Positions 18,237 through 28,389 of a stretch of DNA of 62,765 bases are shown one piece after another; the first letter of the stretch is position 1, and each line of letters opens with the position of its first letter. The stretch comes from an uncultured Lachnospiraceae bacterium. Its GTDB lineage: Bacteria > Bacillota > Clostridia > Lachnospirales > Lachnospiraceae. Position numbers and translations under genes: made by a program. The notes under the pieces are model-generated. The model was not told the origin of the DNA, searched no databases, and saw only the letters and a program-made list of their open reading frames with translations. The DNA is taken from assembly GCA_947385425.1 (NCBI GenBank), contig CANDKY010000006.1, positions 1 to 62,765 on the forward strand, written 5' to 3'.

Positions 18237-18291
18237 GGGGAGTGTTTCCCGGGGCAAACCTGATTAGAGTATTTTTCAAACACGCTTTTTT

Positions 18292-18948
18292 CTATTGCTT
18301 TTTCTTCTTATTGCTGTAAGCGCCATACAGGGCAAAAACCCCCATGGCGGCAGAGAGGCATAATGTTATGCCCGGGCCGGCAATCAAAAGAAAAACGGTG
18401 AAAAGAAACAGAAAGATACCTGCCATTATTATTTTGGCCAAGAGCCGTTCCTTTTTATCCTTATCCATATTTATCTTATTTAATATTATGGATAGGATAG
18501 TGATAATAATAGCGGCAATACTGACAAGCAAGAAAACGGTGCCTATTTTGTATTCTATTTCCAGGCCGTACCCTTTTATGTAAAATTCGTCCGGCCTGTC
18601 CGGGTTGTAAAAGACAGTAACCTGTCCGCCTTCTTTGAGGGGCCTGGAGGATGCGGATATATTGGATGTGGCCGTCAAAGTCTCATTTCCTGCCTGGTAT
18701 TCAACAACCGGGCTGTAGGTGCGCGTGCCGCGGGAGTGATATGGCTCGTATCTGACAAGTCTGCCTTCTGCCGATGCACTGCAGTCTTTTTCCTGCATAT
18801 ATGCGGTATGGAACAGTTTTAGGCCGACTGCGCCGAAGCCGATCCCGAAAACGAGAAAGAGGAAGAGAAGGATTATTTTGGAGCCGTTCCGTGCGGGAGC
18901 GGCAAGCACCGTATCGGTTTCTTTGTTTTGGTTTGGCAGTTCTTTCAT
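18292..18948 (-). CDS. DUF3592-like membrane protein
   Basis: A 218-residue protein; ATG 18948 is chosen for the AAAGGAA upstream. Three or four membrane helices: one at about residues 25-48, and two to three between ~130 and ~210. Between them is an extracytoplasmic domain (GRLVRYEPYHSRGTRTYSPV, VEYQAGNETLTATSN, EGGQVTVFYNPDRPDEFYI) matching the DUF3592 pattern. Function unknown. It lies head to head with nothing obvious and is convergent with the sensor kinase; the region 18960-19035 beside it contains a fragment of a repeat family (GCCATTGCGCCGTTAAAATTT). Confidence 0.75.
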   Translation of the reverse strand: MKELPNQNKETDTVLAAPARNGSKIILLFLFLVFGIGFGAVGLKLFHTAYMQEKDCSASAEGRLVRYEPYHSRGTRTYSPVVEYQAGNETLTATSNISASSRPLKEGGQVTVFYNPDRPDEFYIKGYGLEIEYKIGTVFLLVSIAAIIITILSIILNKINMDKDKKERLLAKIIMAGIFLFLFTVFLLIAGPGITLCLSAAMGVFALYGAYSNKKKKQ

Positions 18949-19049
18949 ATTTATTTGATGTTCCTTTCCGTAAACGCTCCTCCGGCTTCGCGCCATTGCG
19001 CCGTTAAAATTTCCAGGCGATGTGGTGCGCTGGCCGGAAATGCAGATCC

Positions 19050-20237
19050 TTATATATGCAGTTCTTCCCTGTTATTATATTTTGCCAGAATCTCATGGAT
19101 TTTGTCCGTAGGCGTAGACACGTTTGCCATGGAGGAATCATGGTTCATAAAGTCGATAATGGAGGCAAGGAATTTGCTCATATCCGCTTCCATATAATAA
19201 GGGCGTTCTTTCAGTTCCGGAAGCTGGTAGGTCAGGTTCGTGGTTATGATTTTGTCAAAGTAACATTTTTCATAAGCTTCGTCGAAAGACTGCAGCCCGT
19301 CCGTAAACAGGCCGAATGTACAGCAGATAAAGACGCGTTTGGCATTCATCGCTTTCAGTTGCTTTGCCGTGTCAATCATGCTTCCGCCGGATGATATCAT
19401 GTCGTCGATGATGATGACATCTTTGCCGTCTATATTGTCGCCAAGGAATTCATGGGCAACAATGGGGTTTTTGCCGTTGATAATCGTGGAGTAATCCCTT
19501 CTTTTATAGAACATCCCCATATCCACGCCAAGGACGTTGGCAAAGTAGATGGCGCGGTCAAGGGCTCCTTCATCGGGGCTGATCACAATGGTGTGGTATT
19601 TATCAATTAACAGATCTTTTTCCATATGCAGGAGCGCCTGTACAAACTGGTAAGGCGGCATGAAATTGTCAAAGCCGGAAAGGGGGGCTGCATTTTGGAC
19701 ACGGGGATCATGGGCATCGAAAGTGATGAAATTAGAGACTCCCATGCGGCTCAGTTCTTCGATGGCATAGGCACAGTCCAGAGATTCCCGCCCGTTCCTT
19801 TTATGCTGCCTTCCCTCGTATAAAAAGGGCATAATGACGTTGATGCGGTGTGCCCTGCCGTTAGATGCGGTGATCAGGCGTTTCAAATCCTGGTAATGAT
19901 CGTCAGGGGATTTGTGGTTGATATATCCGTTCATTTTGTAAGTAATGCTGTGGTTGCATACGTCTACGAGAAAAAACAAATCTTTGCCCCGGACGGATTC
20001 ATTAAATACAGCCTTTCCTTCCCCGGTGCCGAAGCGGGGGAGTGAGACATCTACCAGATAGTTGTTTTCGGTATATCCCTGGAAAGCAGGGTCATTTTTG
20101 GCAATGTTTTTAACTGTCTTTCGAAAGGAAACGAGATGGCGGTTGATTTTGTCCGCCAATAAGGCTGCAGATTCCGTTGCAACGATTTTCAATGGAGCTA
20201 CCGGGATGGCAGCTTCCAGTTCATGTAAATTAGGCAT
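19050..20237 (-). CDS. prs: Ribose-phosphate pyrophosphokinase
   Basis: A 395-residue PRPP synthetase, which makes phosphoribosyl pyrophosphate from ribose-5-phosphate and ATP for nucleotide, His and Trp synthesis. The PRPP-binding loop DVIIIDDMISSGGSMIDTAK and FITFDAHDPRVQNAA (metal/ATP site) are clear. It is ~80 residues longer than classical Prs, mainly at the N-terminus (residues 1-70), a form found in several clostridia. AGGGAGG precedes the ATG on the minus strand. A TTGACG-N18-TATAAA promoter lies at 20318-20347. Confidence 0.93.
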   Translation of the reverse strand: MPNLHELEAAIPVAPLKIVATESAALLADKINRHLVSFRKTVKNIAKNDPAFQGYTENNYLVDVSLPRFGTGEGKAVFNESVRGKDLFFLVDVCNHSITYKMNGYINHKSPDDHYQDLKRLITASNGRAHRINVIMPFLYEGRQHKRNGRESLDCAYAIEELSRMGVSNFITFDAHDPRVQNAAPLSGFDNFMPPYQFVQALLHMEKDLLIDKYHTIVISPDEGALDRAIYFANVLGVDMGMFYKRRDYSTIINGKNPIVAHEFLGDNIDGKDVIIIDDMISSGGSMIDTAKQLKAMNAKRVFICCTFGLFTDGLQSFDEAYEKCYFDKIITTNLTYQLPELKERPYYMEADMSKFLASIIDFMNHDSSMANVSTPTDKIHEILAKYNNREELHI

Positions 20238-20317
20238 AATAACCTCCCTGATGTAAAAATGTCAGTGTCGATGTCATTTACTTAGGAAATTCCCATGAAA
20301 ATTAGTCTTATATATAT

Positions 20318-20347
20318 TTTATATCATTTCCGGTAGTGGCACGTCAA
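20318..20347 (-). promoter_or_regulatory. Predicted prs promoter
   Basis: On the minus strand TTGACG (20347-20342), an 18-base spacer and TATAAA (20323-20318) lie about 80 bases before the prs start. Confidence 0.6.
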
Positions 20348-20524
20348 GGAATTTCTGGGAGTACGTTATAGTTCGCGTTACAGTTTACTGTTACTATTCC
20401 CGTTGCGGCGGGTATTGTGTTGACGCGCGGAAGCGGTTTATGCTAAGATGGAAAACAAAACGGAGCCTCCGAAAAAGAGGGGGACGGCGGCGGGCCGGTC
20501 CATTGACGGGCGGGAGGTGGGGAC

Positions 20525-22229
20525 ATGGGAAGCAGAATATCGGTAAATATAGGGGAGCAGAGGTTTGACAGACTGATTGAGGGGAATAAATTTTATGTGG
20601 ATAAGACAGGGTTTATCAGGGAATGGTGGGAGAATGGCTCAACGGTGACGCTTATCACGCGTCCCCGCCGTTTTGGCAAGACGCTGAACATGAGTATGAT
20701 GGAATGTTTCTTTTCAAACAAGTATGCGGGCAGGAGTGATTTGTTTGAAGGGCTTTCCGTTTGGAGGGAGAAAAAATTCCGGGAGCTGCAGGGGGATTTC
20801 CCTGTAATTTTCATGAGTTTTGCGGGGGTAAAAACCGGGGACGCCGGGGAAATGAAGACGGCGGTTAAGCATGTGATTGCAAAGGTGTATGATGCGTACA
20901 GTGATATTATGGAAGCGGACATATTCAGTGATAGAAACAGGGCAGAATTTGCGGAGGTAAGCAAAAATATGGACGATGTCACGGCGTATACGGCGATGAA
21001 CAGTCTGTGCGGTTATCTGAAAAAATATTATGGGAAGGATGTTATCATCCTTCTGGACGAGTACGATACACCGATGCAGGAAGCATGGCTTTCCGGATAT
21101 TGGCAGGAGGCGGCTGATTTTTTCCGGGGATTTTTTGACAATACTTTCAAAACCAACCCATGCCTTTGCAGGGGTATCATTACGGGAATTACAAGGGTTT
21201 CGAAAGAAAGTATCTTTTCGGATCTGAATAATCTGGACGTTATCACAACGACTTCGGAGGAATATGCGGCGGCTTTCGGGTTTACCGAGGAGGAAGTATT
21301 CCGGGCGCTGGACGATGCAGGGCTGGGCGCGGAAAAACAGGAGGTGAAGCGGTGGTATGACGGCTTTACTTTCGGTATATGCACGGATATTTATAATCCA
21401 TGGTCGATAACCTCATTTATCGGCAAGAAAGGAAGATATGATGCTTACTGGGCAAATACGGGCGGGAACGGGCTTGTCAGTTCCCTGCTGCAGTGCGGGA
21501 GCCCGGAAGTAAAGAAAACAATGGAACTTTTGCTGCAGGGAGCAGGGAAAAAGTTTTACCGCAGAGCTGGATGAGCAGATTGTGTTTAACCAGTTGGACG
21601 GCGATGAAAACGCTGTCTGGAGCCTGCTGCTGGCAACCGGATATTTGAAGGTCCTGGGGACGGAAATGGCGGATGGCGGTGATGTCCGGTATACGCTGGC
21701 ACTCACGAATTATGAGGTGCAAAGGATGTTTTGCAAGATGGTAAAGGGGTGGTTCCAGGGAGGGAGCCGGACAGCCTGCAATGAGTTCATCAAAGCGATG
21801 CTGGACGACAATGTGCGTATGATGAATGCGTTTATGAACAAGGTGGCGTTAAACACTTTCCGTTCTTTTGACAGCGGCAATAAACCTTCGGAGGAAACGG
21901 AGCCGGAGAGGTTTTACCATGGATTTGTGTTGGAGATGGTGGTAAATCTGGCGGACAGGTACAGGATACGTTCAAACCGGGAAAGCGGTTTTGGCCGTTA
22001 TGATGTGATGCTTGAGCCGTTTGACAGGGATGGGAAAGCATTTATCTTTGAGTTTAAGGTATTGAATGCCTGTGAGGAGGAAAGGACGCTGGAAGAGGCG
22101 CTGGCAAATGCCCATGCGCAGATAGAAGGGAAGCGGTATGAGGCGGAGCTTGTCTCGGAAGGCTTTGCCCCGGACAGAGTCAGGAAGTATGGGTTTGTAT
22201 TCCAGGGGAAGAAGTGTCTGATCGGGTAG
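20525..22229 (+). pseudogene. AAA-ATPase-like / PD-(D/E)XK protein, frameshifted
   Basis: Two frames, 20525-21574 and 21543-22229, together encode one protein of the AAA-ATPase-like family (PF09820-type P-loop domain, RPRRFGKTLNMSMM near residue 42, Walker B IILLDEYDTPM) with a C-terminal PD-(D/E)XK domain (GFGRYDVMLEP, FIFEFKV). The frames meet at a tandem duplication of GCAGGGA (21535-21541 and 21542-21548). Removing one unit restores a continuous reading through LLQGKSFTAELDEQIVFNQL, exactly the family consensus. A TTGACG-N18-TAAGAT promoter lies at 20420-20449. Family members are abundant in gut anaerobes; their role, possibly genome defence or mobile-element related, is not established. 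Confidence 0.88.
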
Positions 22230-22231
22230 CA

Positions 22232-22440
22232 GCGTGAAAAGAAGCTCTAAGGCGTCAAAGTACGCCGCAACGGTGTTCTTTACCGTTTAAGAGCTTCTGG
22301 GATTTGCCATGCGTAGCATTGGCAAATCCATTTCACGCGGAAAAACGCCGGGAAAGCGGCGTTTTTCCAGGTTTTTCATGGCGGGTTTGGGTTGCCGCAG
22401 GGCGGCGGCATGTTGGTTTGTGAAAAGAAGTTTTTTGGGC
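22232..22440. repeat. Composite hairpin repeat between two decayed genes
   Basis: Contains AGAAGCTCT...AGAGCTTCT (22249-22297), a GGATTTGCCA/TGGCAAATCC hairpin, and a strong GGAAAAACGCCG/CGGCGTTTTTCC hairpin (22339-22368). Outer GCGTGAAA/TTTCACGC ends bracket 22232-22338. It shares long stretches with 13750-13860, including CAGGTTTTTCATGGCGGGTT-type sequence. Confidence 0.75.
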
Positions 22441-22455
22441 GGAATATTGTAATCA

Positions 22456-22998
22456 ATGGGATTTTTCACTATAATAATAAAAGGGCATCGCTGGACGGGA
22501 ATCTGTGAGGATGATGCATTGTGGGATGCATTTACATTGGTGTATGATGCTTATGATTCCCGGAAATTTATTTTTGTACTGGATGAATGGGATTTTATTT
22601 TTCATAGGGATTTTGTGACGGATGAGGGGAAAAGAGAGTATATCACTTTTCTTGGCAGCTTATTGAAAGACAAAGCTTATGCAGCGCTGGTATACGTGAC
22701 AGGTATTCTGCCGATTGCGAAATATTCGAGCGGTTCTGAATTGAATATGTTTGCTGAATATACAATGGTTTCCGAGAAAATGTACAGTGACGATTTTGGG
22801 TTTACCAATGCAGAGGTAGATGATCTGTATAGGCGGTATTTGAAAAGGCAGCCGGCTCCTGCCGTTATGCGTGAGGGTCTGAGGGAGTGGTATGACGGCT
22901 ATCATACGAAATCCGGGGAAAGGGTTTACAATCCACAGTCAGTGGTATTGTCGTTGACGAATAATAATCTGGGGCGCCCGGGAGTGCCCTTACGGTAG
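22456..22998 (+). pseudogene. AAA-ATPase-like protein fragment
   Basis: An internal piece, ~175 residues, of the same family as the 37885-39444 gene: FIFVLDEWDFIFHRDF (Walker B region), ALVYVTGILPIAKYSSGSEL, GFTNAEVDDLY and YDGYHTKSGERVYNPQSVVL align along their length. The N-terminal P-loop part and the C-terminal nuclease domain are absent, and the similarity stops at LSLTNNNLG just before the next gene's ribosome site. A deletion remnant rather than a working gene. Confidence 0.85.
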
Positions 22999-23011
22999 TT
23001 TGGAGGTATAT

Positions 23012-24526
23012 ATGGAAAGGAAAGGCCATGTGATCCGGGAGGTTTCGGAGGGGAGTATTGCGCAGGAGATGGGGATTGAGGCCGGCGACAGACTTTTGGA
23101 GGTGAACGGGGAGGAGATAGGGGATATTTTTGATTACCAGTATCTTGTCCAGGATGATTATATAGAGGTGTTGGTGGGAAAAGCGGACGGGGAAGAGTGG
23201 CTGTTGGAAATCGATAAGGATTATGATGAAGATCTGGGGATTACCTTTGAAAACGGGCTGATGGATGAATACCGTTCCTGCTGTAATAAATGTATTTTCT
23301 GTTTTATCGACCAGATGCCGAAGGGTATGCGGGAGACCTTGTATTTCAAAGATGATGATTCCAGGCTTTCTTTCCTGCAGGGGAATTATGTGACGCTCAC
23401 AAATATGTCGGATCATGATGTGGAGAGGATTGTGAAATACAATTTATCACCGATCAATATTTCTTTTCAGACGACAAACCCAAAGCTGCGGTGTAAGATG
23501 CTGCATAACCGTTTTGCCGGGGAAGCGCTGAAGAAGGCGGACAGGCTGTATGAGGCCGGTATCCGGATGAATGGGCAGATTGTGCTTTGCAAAGGGGTAA
23601 ATGACGGGGATGAGCTGGAAAGGACTATTTCGGATCTGGCAAAGTATCTGCCGTATCTGGAAAGTGTGTCGGTAGTCCCGGTAGGGCTGTCAAAGTATCG
23701 GGAGGGGCTTTACCCGTTGGAACCGTTTACCGGGGAGGATGCCGGGGAGGTGCTGCGGGTGATTCACGGCTGGCAGGAAAAAATTTATGCGGAGCATGGG
23801 ATTCATTTCATACATGCCAGCGACGAGTGGTATATCCTGGCAGGGCAGGAATTGCCGGAGGAGGGGCGTTATGACGGGTACCCGCAGTTGGAAAACGGCG
23901 TCGGGATGCTCCGCCTTTTGATGGATGAATTTGACGAGGCGCTGGAGGAATTGAGGGGGGCAGTACGAGGGACAGAGGAAGGGATAGCGGGAACCGGGGG
24001 AAGGATGCGGGGGGCAGAGGAAGGGATACCCGATACAGAGGAAGGGATACCTGATACAGAGGAAAGGATATATGGGAAAAAAGGGAAAGGAATACCCGGT
24101 ACCGGGCAGAGGCCGGATGCGGCGTATGGCGCGGAATGCAGGACAGTATCGCTGGCTACCGGGCGGCTGGCTTACCCGTTTATTGCGGATATGGCAAGAC
24201 GGCTGGAGGGAGTTCTTGAAGATATCCGTATCTTGGTTTATCCGATCACCAATGTTTTTTTCGGGGAGCAAATCACGGTGTCGGGGCTGCTTACCGGACA
24301 GGATATTGCAGGGCAGTTGGCAGGCAGGGAGCTGGGGGAGCGGCTTTTGCTGCCCTGGAATGTCCTGCGCAGCGGGGAGCGGGTTTTTTTGGATGATATG
24401 ACAGTCGAAGAACTGGAAAATACTTTACAAGTGAAGGTAGATATTGTAAAATCAAGCGGACATGACTTTATAGACGCTATAATAGACAGTATTGGGGCTT
24501 CACAGGGGATGGGAAAACGGCAGTAG
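23012..24526 (+). CDS. DUF512 radical-SAM protein with PDZ domain
   Basis: A 504-residue protein. Start 23012 is chosen for the TGGAGGT ribosome site; 23000 would be a TTG. Order: PDZ-like domain (residues 1-60, [20 protein letters not shown]), a radical-SAM cluster-binding motif CX3CX2C within [17 protein letters not shown], the TIM-barrel region, and a C-terminal DUF512 part ([34 protein letters not shown]). A repetitive stretch (residues ~315-374, units like EEGIPDT) interrupts the conserved region. The family is co-conserved with der, the next gene, in clostridia, but its reaction is unknown. Confidence 0.92.
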   Translation: MERKGHVIREVSEGSIAQEMGIEAGDRLLEVNGEEIGDIFDYQYLVQDDYIEVLVGKADGEEWLLEIDKDYDEDLGITFENGLMDEYRSCCNKCIFCFIDQMPKGMRETLYFKDDDSRLSFLQGNYVTLTNMSDHDVERIVKYNLSPINISFQTTNPKLRCKMLHNRFAGEALKKADRLYEAGIRMNGQIVLCKGVNDGDELERTISDLAKYLPYLESVSVVPVGLSKYREGLYPLEPFTGEDAGEVLRVIHGWQEKIYAEHGIHFIHASDEWYILAGQELPEEGRYDGYPQLENGVGMLRLLMDEFDEALEELRGAVRGTEEGIAGTGGRMRGAEEGIPDTEEGIPDTEERIYGKKGKGIPGTGQRPDAAYGAECRTVSLATGRLAYPFIADMARRLEGVLEDIRILVYPITNVFFGEQITVSGLLTGQDIAGQLAGRELGERLLLPWNVLRSGERVFLDDMTVEELENTLQVKVDIVKSSGHDFIDAIIDSIGASQGMGKRQ

Positions 24527-24549
24527 TTTCAGAAAGGCATGGTTATAAA

Positions 24550-25884
24550 ATGGGAAAAAAAAGGAAGCCGATAGTGGCGGTAGTAGGCAGGCCGAATGTG
24601 GGGAAATCCACGTTATTCAATGCGCTGGCCGGGGAGAGGATATCCATAGTGAAGGATACGCCGGGTATCACCAGGGACAGGATATATGCGGATATTACGT
24701 GGCTGGATACGGCTTTTACGCTGATTGACACGGGCGGCATCGAGCCGGACAGCAAAGATATTATTTTGTCGCAGATGCGGGAGCAGGCGCAGATTGCCAT
24801 CGATACGGCGGATGTGATTCTGTTTATGACGGATGTGAAGCAGGGGCTGGTGGATGCGGACGGGAAAGTGGCGGATATGCTGAGGCGTTCCGGCAAGCCG
24901 GTGGTTTTGGTGGTAAATAAGGTGGACAGTTTTGAAAAGTATATGGCTGATGTCTATGAATTTTATAATCTGGGCATCGGGGATCCCCATGCGATTTCGG
25001 CGTCAAACAAGCTTGGGCTGGGGGATATGCTGGATACGGCGATCTCTTATTTTGGGCAGGATGCAGCGGAGGAGGAAGAGGATGAGCGGACCAAGATAGC
25101 CATTATAGGGAAACCGAATGTAGGGAAATCTTCCATTATCAACCGCCTGGCGGGGGAGAACCGGGTGATTGTGTCCGATGTCGCGGGTACAACGAGGGAT
25201 GCGGTGGATACGGAGATAAAATTTAACGGGAAAGAGTATATTTTTATTGACACGGCAGGGCTGCGGCGTAAGAATAAGATAAAGGAAGAGCTGGAACGGT
25301 ATATGATAGTCCGTGCGGTCAGTGCGGTGGAACGGGCGGATATTGCGGTATTGGTTATTGACGCTACGGAAGGGGTTACGGAACAGGATGCGAAGATTGC
25401 CGGGATTGCCCATGAACGGGGGAAGGCGGTTATCATTGCGGTAAATAAATGGGATGCCATAGAAAAGGATAACCGCACGGTTAAGGAGTTTACGGGCAGG
25501 GTGCGGGAAGTATTATCTTTTATGCCCTATGCGGAACTTATTTTTATTTCGGCTGTGACCGGGCAGCGTATGACGAAGCTGTATGAGACGATTGACGCGG
25601 TCAGCGAAAATCATTCCATGCGCGTGTCGACGGGTGTGCTGAATGAAATTATGTCGGAAGCTGTGGCGCTGCAGCAGCCGCCTTCCGATAAAGGGAAGAG
25701 GCTGCGGCTTTATTATATCACGCAGGTTTCGGTGAAGCCGCCTACTTTTGTGATTTTTGTCAATGATAAGAGCCTGATGCATTTTTCTTATACGCGGTAT
25801 ATTGAAAACCAGATCAGGGAGGCTTTCGGTTTCCGGGGGACGCCCCTCAGGTTTATTATCAGGGAAAGGAAGGAAAAGAGGTAA
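24550..25884 (+). CDS. der: GTPase Der (EngA)
   Basis: A 444-residue double-GTPase needed for 50S subunit assembly. Two G domains are plain: [14 protein letters not shown] with DTGGIEPDS and NKVDS, then [14 protein letters not shown] with [11 protein letters not shown] and NKWDA. The C-terminal KH-like domain (residues ~350-440) ends [10 protein letters not shown]-like, [13 protein letters not shown]. Length is normal. It begins 23 bp after the DUF512 gene and is followed one base later by plsY. Confidence 0.98.
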   Translation: MGKKRKPIVAVVGRPNVGKSTLFNALAGERISIVKDTPGITRDRIYADITWLDTAFTLIDTGGIEPDSKDIILSQMREQAQIAIDTADVILFMTDVKQGLVDADGKVADMLRRSGKPVVLVVNKVDSFEKYMADVYEFYNLGIGDPHAISASNKLGLGDMLDTAISYFGQDAAEEEEDERTKIAIIGKPNVGKSSIINRLAGENRVIVSDVAGTTRDAVDTEIKFNGKEYIFIDTAGLRRKNKIKEELERYMIVRAVSAVERADIAVLVIDATEGVTEQDAKIAGIAHERGKAVIIAVNKWDAIEKDNRTVKEFTGRVREVLSFMPYAELIFISAVTGQRMTKLYETIDAVSENHSMRVSTGVLNEIMSEAVALQQPPSDKGKRLRLYYITQVSVKPPTFVIFVNDKSLMHFSYTRYIENQIREAFGFRGTPLRFIIRERKEKR

Positions 25885-25885
25885 A

Positions 25886-26533
25886 GTGGAACGGATCGTA
25901 TGTTTGGCAATCGGGTATTTATTCGGGCTGTTTCAGACGGCTTATATCTATGGCAGGATGCATGGGATTGATATCAGGCAGCACGGCAGCGGGAATGCGG
26001 GTACGACCAATACGCTGCGTGTGCTGGGGACAAAGGCGGGGCTTATCGTATTTGCGGGGGATGTGCTGAAATGCATCTGCGCGGTAGTTAACTGCACTTT
26101 AATTTTTGGGAAATCCCATCCGGATCTGGTGTATTTGTTTAAGATGTATGCGGCGGCAGGCGCTATCCTGGGGCATAATTTCCCGTTTTACCTGAATTTT
26201 AAGGGAGGGAAGGGGATTGCGGCGACGGCAGGGCTGATTTTGTCTTTCCATCCTACGTTTATCCCTGTCGGGGTGGTAATGTTTTTTGGGGCGTTCCTGC
26301 TGACCCATTACGTGTCGCTTGGGTCGCTGCTTGTTTACGCGGCTTTTATTATCCAGATTATTGTTTCGGGGCAGATGGGGCTGTTTTGCGGGATGTCCCA
26401 GGCGGCTTTGGCCGAGATGTATGTAATTGCCGGGTTCCTGACGGTTATGGCATATTATAAGCACCGGGAGAATATTAAGCGGCTGGTAAAAGGGGAGGAG
26501 CGCAAGACTTATCTTTTCAAAAAATCAAATTAA
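25886..26533 (+). CDS. plsY: Acyl-phosphate:glycerol-3-phosphate acyltransferase
   Basis: A 215-residue membrane enzyme that acylates glycerol-3-phosphate with acyl-phosphate, the first step of phospholipid synthesis in most Gram-positives. The start is GTG 25886, one base after the der stop and behind AAAAGAGG; longer frames overlap der. Conserved motifs are GSGNAGTTNTLRVLG, GHNFPFYLNFKGGKGIA and the final LVKGEERKTYLF; five to six membrane helices. The TAA stop at 26531-26533 coincides with the TAA target duplication next to a MITE-like remnant. A transposon-like element separates it from gpsA, the next enzyme of the pathway. Confidence 0.95.
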   Translation: MERIVCLAIGYLFGLFQTAYIYGRMHGIDIRQHGSGNAGTTNTLRVLGTKAGLIVFAGDVLKCICAVVNCTLIFGKSHPDLVYLFKMYAAAGAILGHNFPFYLNFKGGKGIAATAGLILSFHPTFIPVGVVMFFGAFLLTHYVSLGSLLVYAAFIIQIIVSGQMGLFCGMSQAALAEMYVIAGFLTVMAYYKHRENIKRLVKGEERKTYLFKKSN

Positions 26534-26705
26534 GAGCCTGTTTAAAATCTGCTTTTTGCCGGATGCGCGCCACAGTTTGTGAGAGGTTTGCCCATTACAC
26601 CTCCTGAATTTGGACAAAACCGGGGGTAAATTGGGACAGGGAATATTATGTTCATCATCAAACTGTGTACTGCACAGTTACAGAAAGCAATTTTAAGACA
26701 CGCTC
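26531..26705. repeat. Degenerate MITE-like element, family 1 copy 2
   Basis: Starts TAAGAGCCTGTTTAAAATCT like the copies at 12474 and 39613 and shares the GATGCGCGCCACAGTTTGTG segment with the latter. The far end is worn to a TTTTAAGACACGCTCC sequence. It abuts the family-2 element at 26707. Confidence 0.7.
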
Positions 26706-26706
26706 C

Positions 26707-26867
26707 AGTGCTCCATCCGGTCAGAAATTAGATTTCTGCTTTGCATGGTTCGTGCCGGTGCAAGGCAAAATTTCGACGGCGATGTGGGGCATCGACTAAA
26801 AATTTTAACGGGGCAATGGTGCGGAACAGGCAGAGCGGAAATCTAATTTCTGACCGGATGGAGCACT
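26707..26867. mobile_element. 161-bp element with perfect 30-bp terminal inverted repeats
   Basis: Positions 26707-26736 are the exact reverse complement of 26838-26867 (outer sequence AGTGCTCCATCCGGTCAGAA). There is no coding capacity inside. The interior (TTCCGCACCATTGCCCCGTT on the minus strand) recurs as fragments at 14640-14728, 18985-19025 and 30872-30912. The perfect ends suggest recent movement by a transposase in trans, or a conserved structured RNA/DNA element. Confidence 0.82.
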
Positions 26868-26892
26868 AATGTAGGAAATGGAGGGAAAGCAG

Positions 26893-27903
26893 ATGGCGGA
26901 TGTTGGTATTATCGGGGCCGGGAGCTGGGGGACGGCTTTGGCAGTGCTGCTTCATAAGAATGGGCACAGGGTTGTTATGTGGTCTGCCCTGGCGGACGAA
27001 ATCGAGATGCTTAAGCGGGAGCGGGAGCATAAGGATAAGCTGCCGGGGGTGAAGCTGCCGGATGATATGGTGTTTACGGCCGATCTGGAGAGTGCGGTGA
27101 AGGGGAAGGACGTTTTGGTCCTGGCGGTGCCTTCGCCTTATACGAGGGATACGGCTCACAGGATGAGGGGGTATGTGGCGGAAGGCCAGACGGTCGTGAA
27201 TGTGGCGAAGGGGATAGAAGAGAAGACATTGATGACTTTGTCTCAGGTTATAGAGGATGAGGTGCCGCAGGCAAAGGTCGCGGTGCTGTCCGGGCCGTCC
27301 CATGCGGAGGAAGTAGGCAGGGGGATCCCTACTACGATAGTGGTGGGGGCTAAGGAGAAGGGGACGGCGGAGTATCTGCAGAATCTGTTTATGAATGAGG
27401 TGTTCCGTGTCTATAGCAGCCCGGATGTATTGGGTATCGAGCTGGGGGCGGCTTTGAAAAATGTGGTTGCCCTGGCGGCGGGTATTGCGGACGGACTGGG
27501 TTATGGGGATAATACGAAGGCGGCGCTGATTACGAGAGGGATCGCGGAGATTTCCCGCCTGGGTACGGCAATGGGCGGCAGGGCGGAAACATTCAGCGGT
27601 TTGACCGGGATTGGGGATTTGATTGTCACCTGTGCCTCCATGCATTCCAGGAACCGCCGCGCCGGGATTCTGATCGGAAGGGGATATACGATGGAGGAAG
27701 CCATGGCGGAAGTGAAGATGGTGGTGGAAGGGGTATATTCGGCAAAGGCTGCGATGGCCCTGGCTAAGAAGTACGGGGTGCAGCTCCCGATTATTGAGCA
27801 GGTGAATGCGGTGCTGTTTGAAGGGAAGGCGGCGGACGAGGCAGTGAAGGATCTGATGCTGCGGGACAAAAAGCTGGAAAATTCGGATATCCCCTGGGAC
27901 TGA
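26893..27903 (+). CDS. gpsA: Glycerol-3-phosphate dehydrogenase [NAD(P)+]
   Basis: A 336-residue enzyme that reduces dihydroxyacetone phosphate to glycerol-3-phosphate, the PlsY substrate. Start 26893 is chosen for GGAGGGAAAGC upstream. The Rossmann motif GIIGAGSWGTALA (residues ~5-17), the VAKGIEEKTLMTLS region, SGPSHAEEV, and the catalytic Lys in GAALKNVVALAAGIADGLGYGDN are all present, as is FSGLTGIGDLIVTC. A terminator follows at 27935. Confidence 0.97.
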   Translation: MADVGIIGAGSWGTALAVLLHKNGHRVVMWSALADEIEMLKREREHKDKLPGVKLPDDMVFTADLESAVKGKDVLVLAVPSPYTRDTAHRMRGYVAEGQTVVNVAKGIEEKTLMTLSQVIEDEVPQAKVAVLSGPSHAEEVGRGIPTTIVVGAKEKGTAEYLQNLFMNEVFRVYSSPDVLGIELGAALKNVVALAAGIADGLGYGDNTKAALITRGIAEISRLGTAMGGRAETFSGLTGIGDLIVTCASMHSRNRRAGILIGRGYTMEEAMAEVKMVVEGVYSAKAAMALAKKYGVQLPIIEQVNAVLFEGKAADEAVKDLMLRDKKLENSDIPWD

Positions 27904-27934
27904 GGGGGCAGTGAGGCATATTGGCAGTGAATGC

Positions 27935-27978
27935 AAAAGGGCGCATGGATTATAAGTTCGGTTCCATGCGCCTTTTTT
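27935..27978 (+). terminator. Rho-independent terminator after gpsA
   Basis: AAAAGGGCGCATGGA (27935-27949) pairs with TCCATGCGCCTTTTTT (27963-27978) with one bulged G; the T tract is strong. Confidence 0.88.
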
Positions 27979-28083
27979 GGCTTATGAAAGAAACTACAGG
28001 CTTGATTGTTAACAGCGGCGGATGTGCAATCATTTTCAATAAATTCTTTGCCGTACATGAATTGTCTCCGGGAGTTTCATTGT

Positions 28084-28363
28084 GTTACAGTTCACTCTCC
28101 GCCCTATGCGCGGCCCTGGCACCCATCTGATTTTTTTGCATCGTTTTGAATGATGGTTTTACTTAACAGAAGATTCGCAAACTCAGGGGAAAATGGCCAT
28201 GGATGGCCATTTTAGGCTGTGCCGGGCATGGATGCCCTTCACAGCCGACCCGGACTCCGCCAGTAACTTGCCTCTTCTGTTTAGTAAAACCCCATTCAAA
28301 TAAGCTGCAAAAAAAACAGATGGGGTGCCAGGGCCACGCATAGGGCGGGGAGTGAGCTGTAAC
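28084..28363. repeat. 280-bp imperfect palindrome
   Basis: The outer arms start GTTACAGTTCACTC and end GAGTGAGCTGTAAC and stay complementary, with small bulges, for roughly 100 bases per side (CCGCCCTATGCG/CGCATAGGGCGG, CTGGCACCC/GGGGTGCCAG, GGTTTTACTTAACAGAAG/CTTCTGTTTAGTAAAACC). The centre holds AAATGGCCATGGATGGCCAT and a GGCTGTG...CACAGCC hairpin. No gene. It sits between the gpsA terminator and the feoA promoter. GTTACAGTTCACT also begins the elements at 37531 and 62698. Confidence 0.82.
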
Positions 28364-28389
28364 TTCATTGCTTCCCACACAGGAGCATA

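Noticed and set aside
27921-28130. A 69-codon frame after gpsA
   Set aside because: It covers the gpsA terminator hairpin and the arm of a palindrome.
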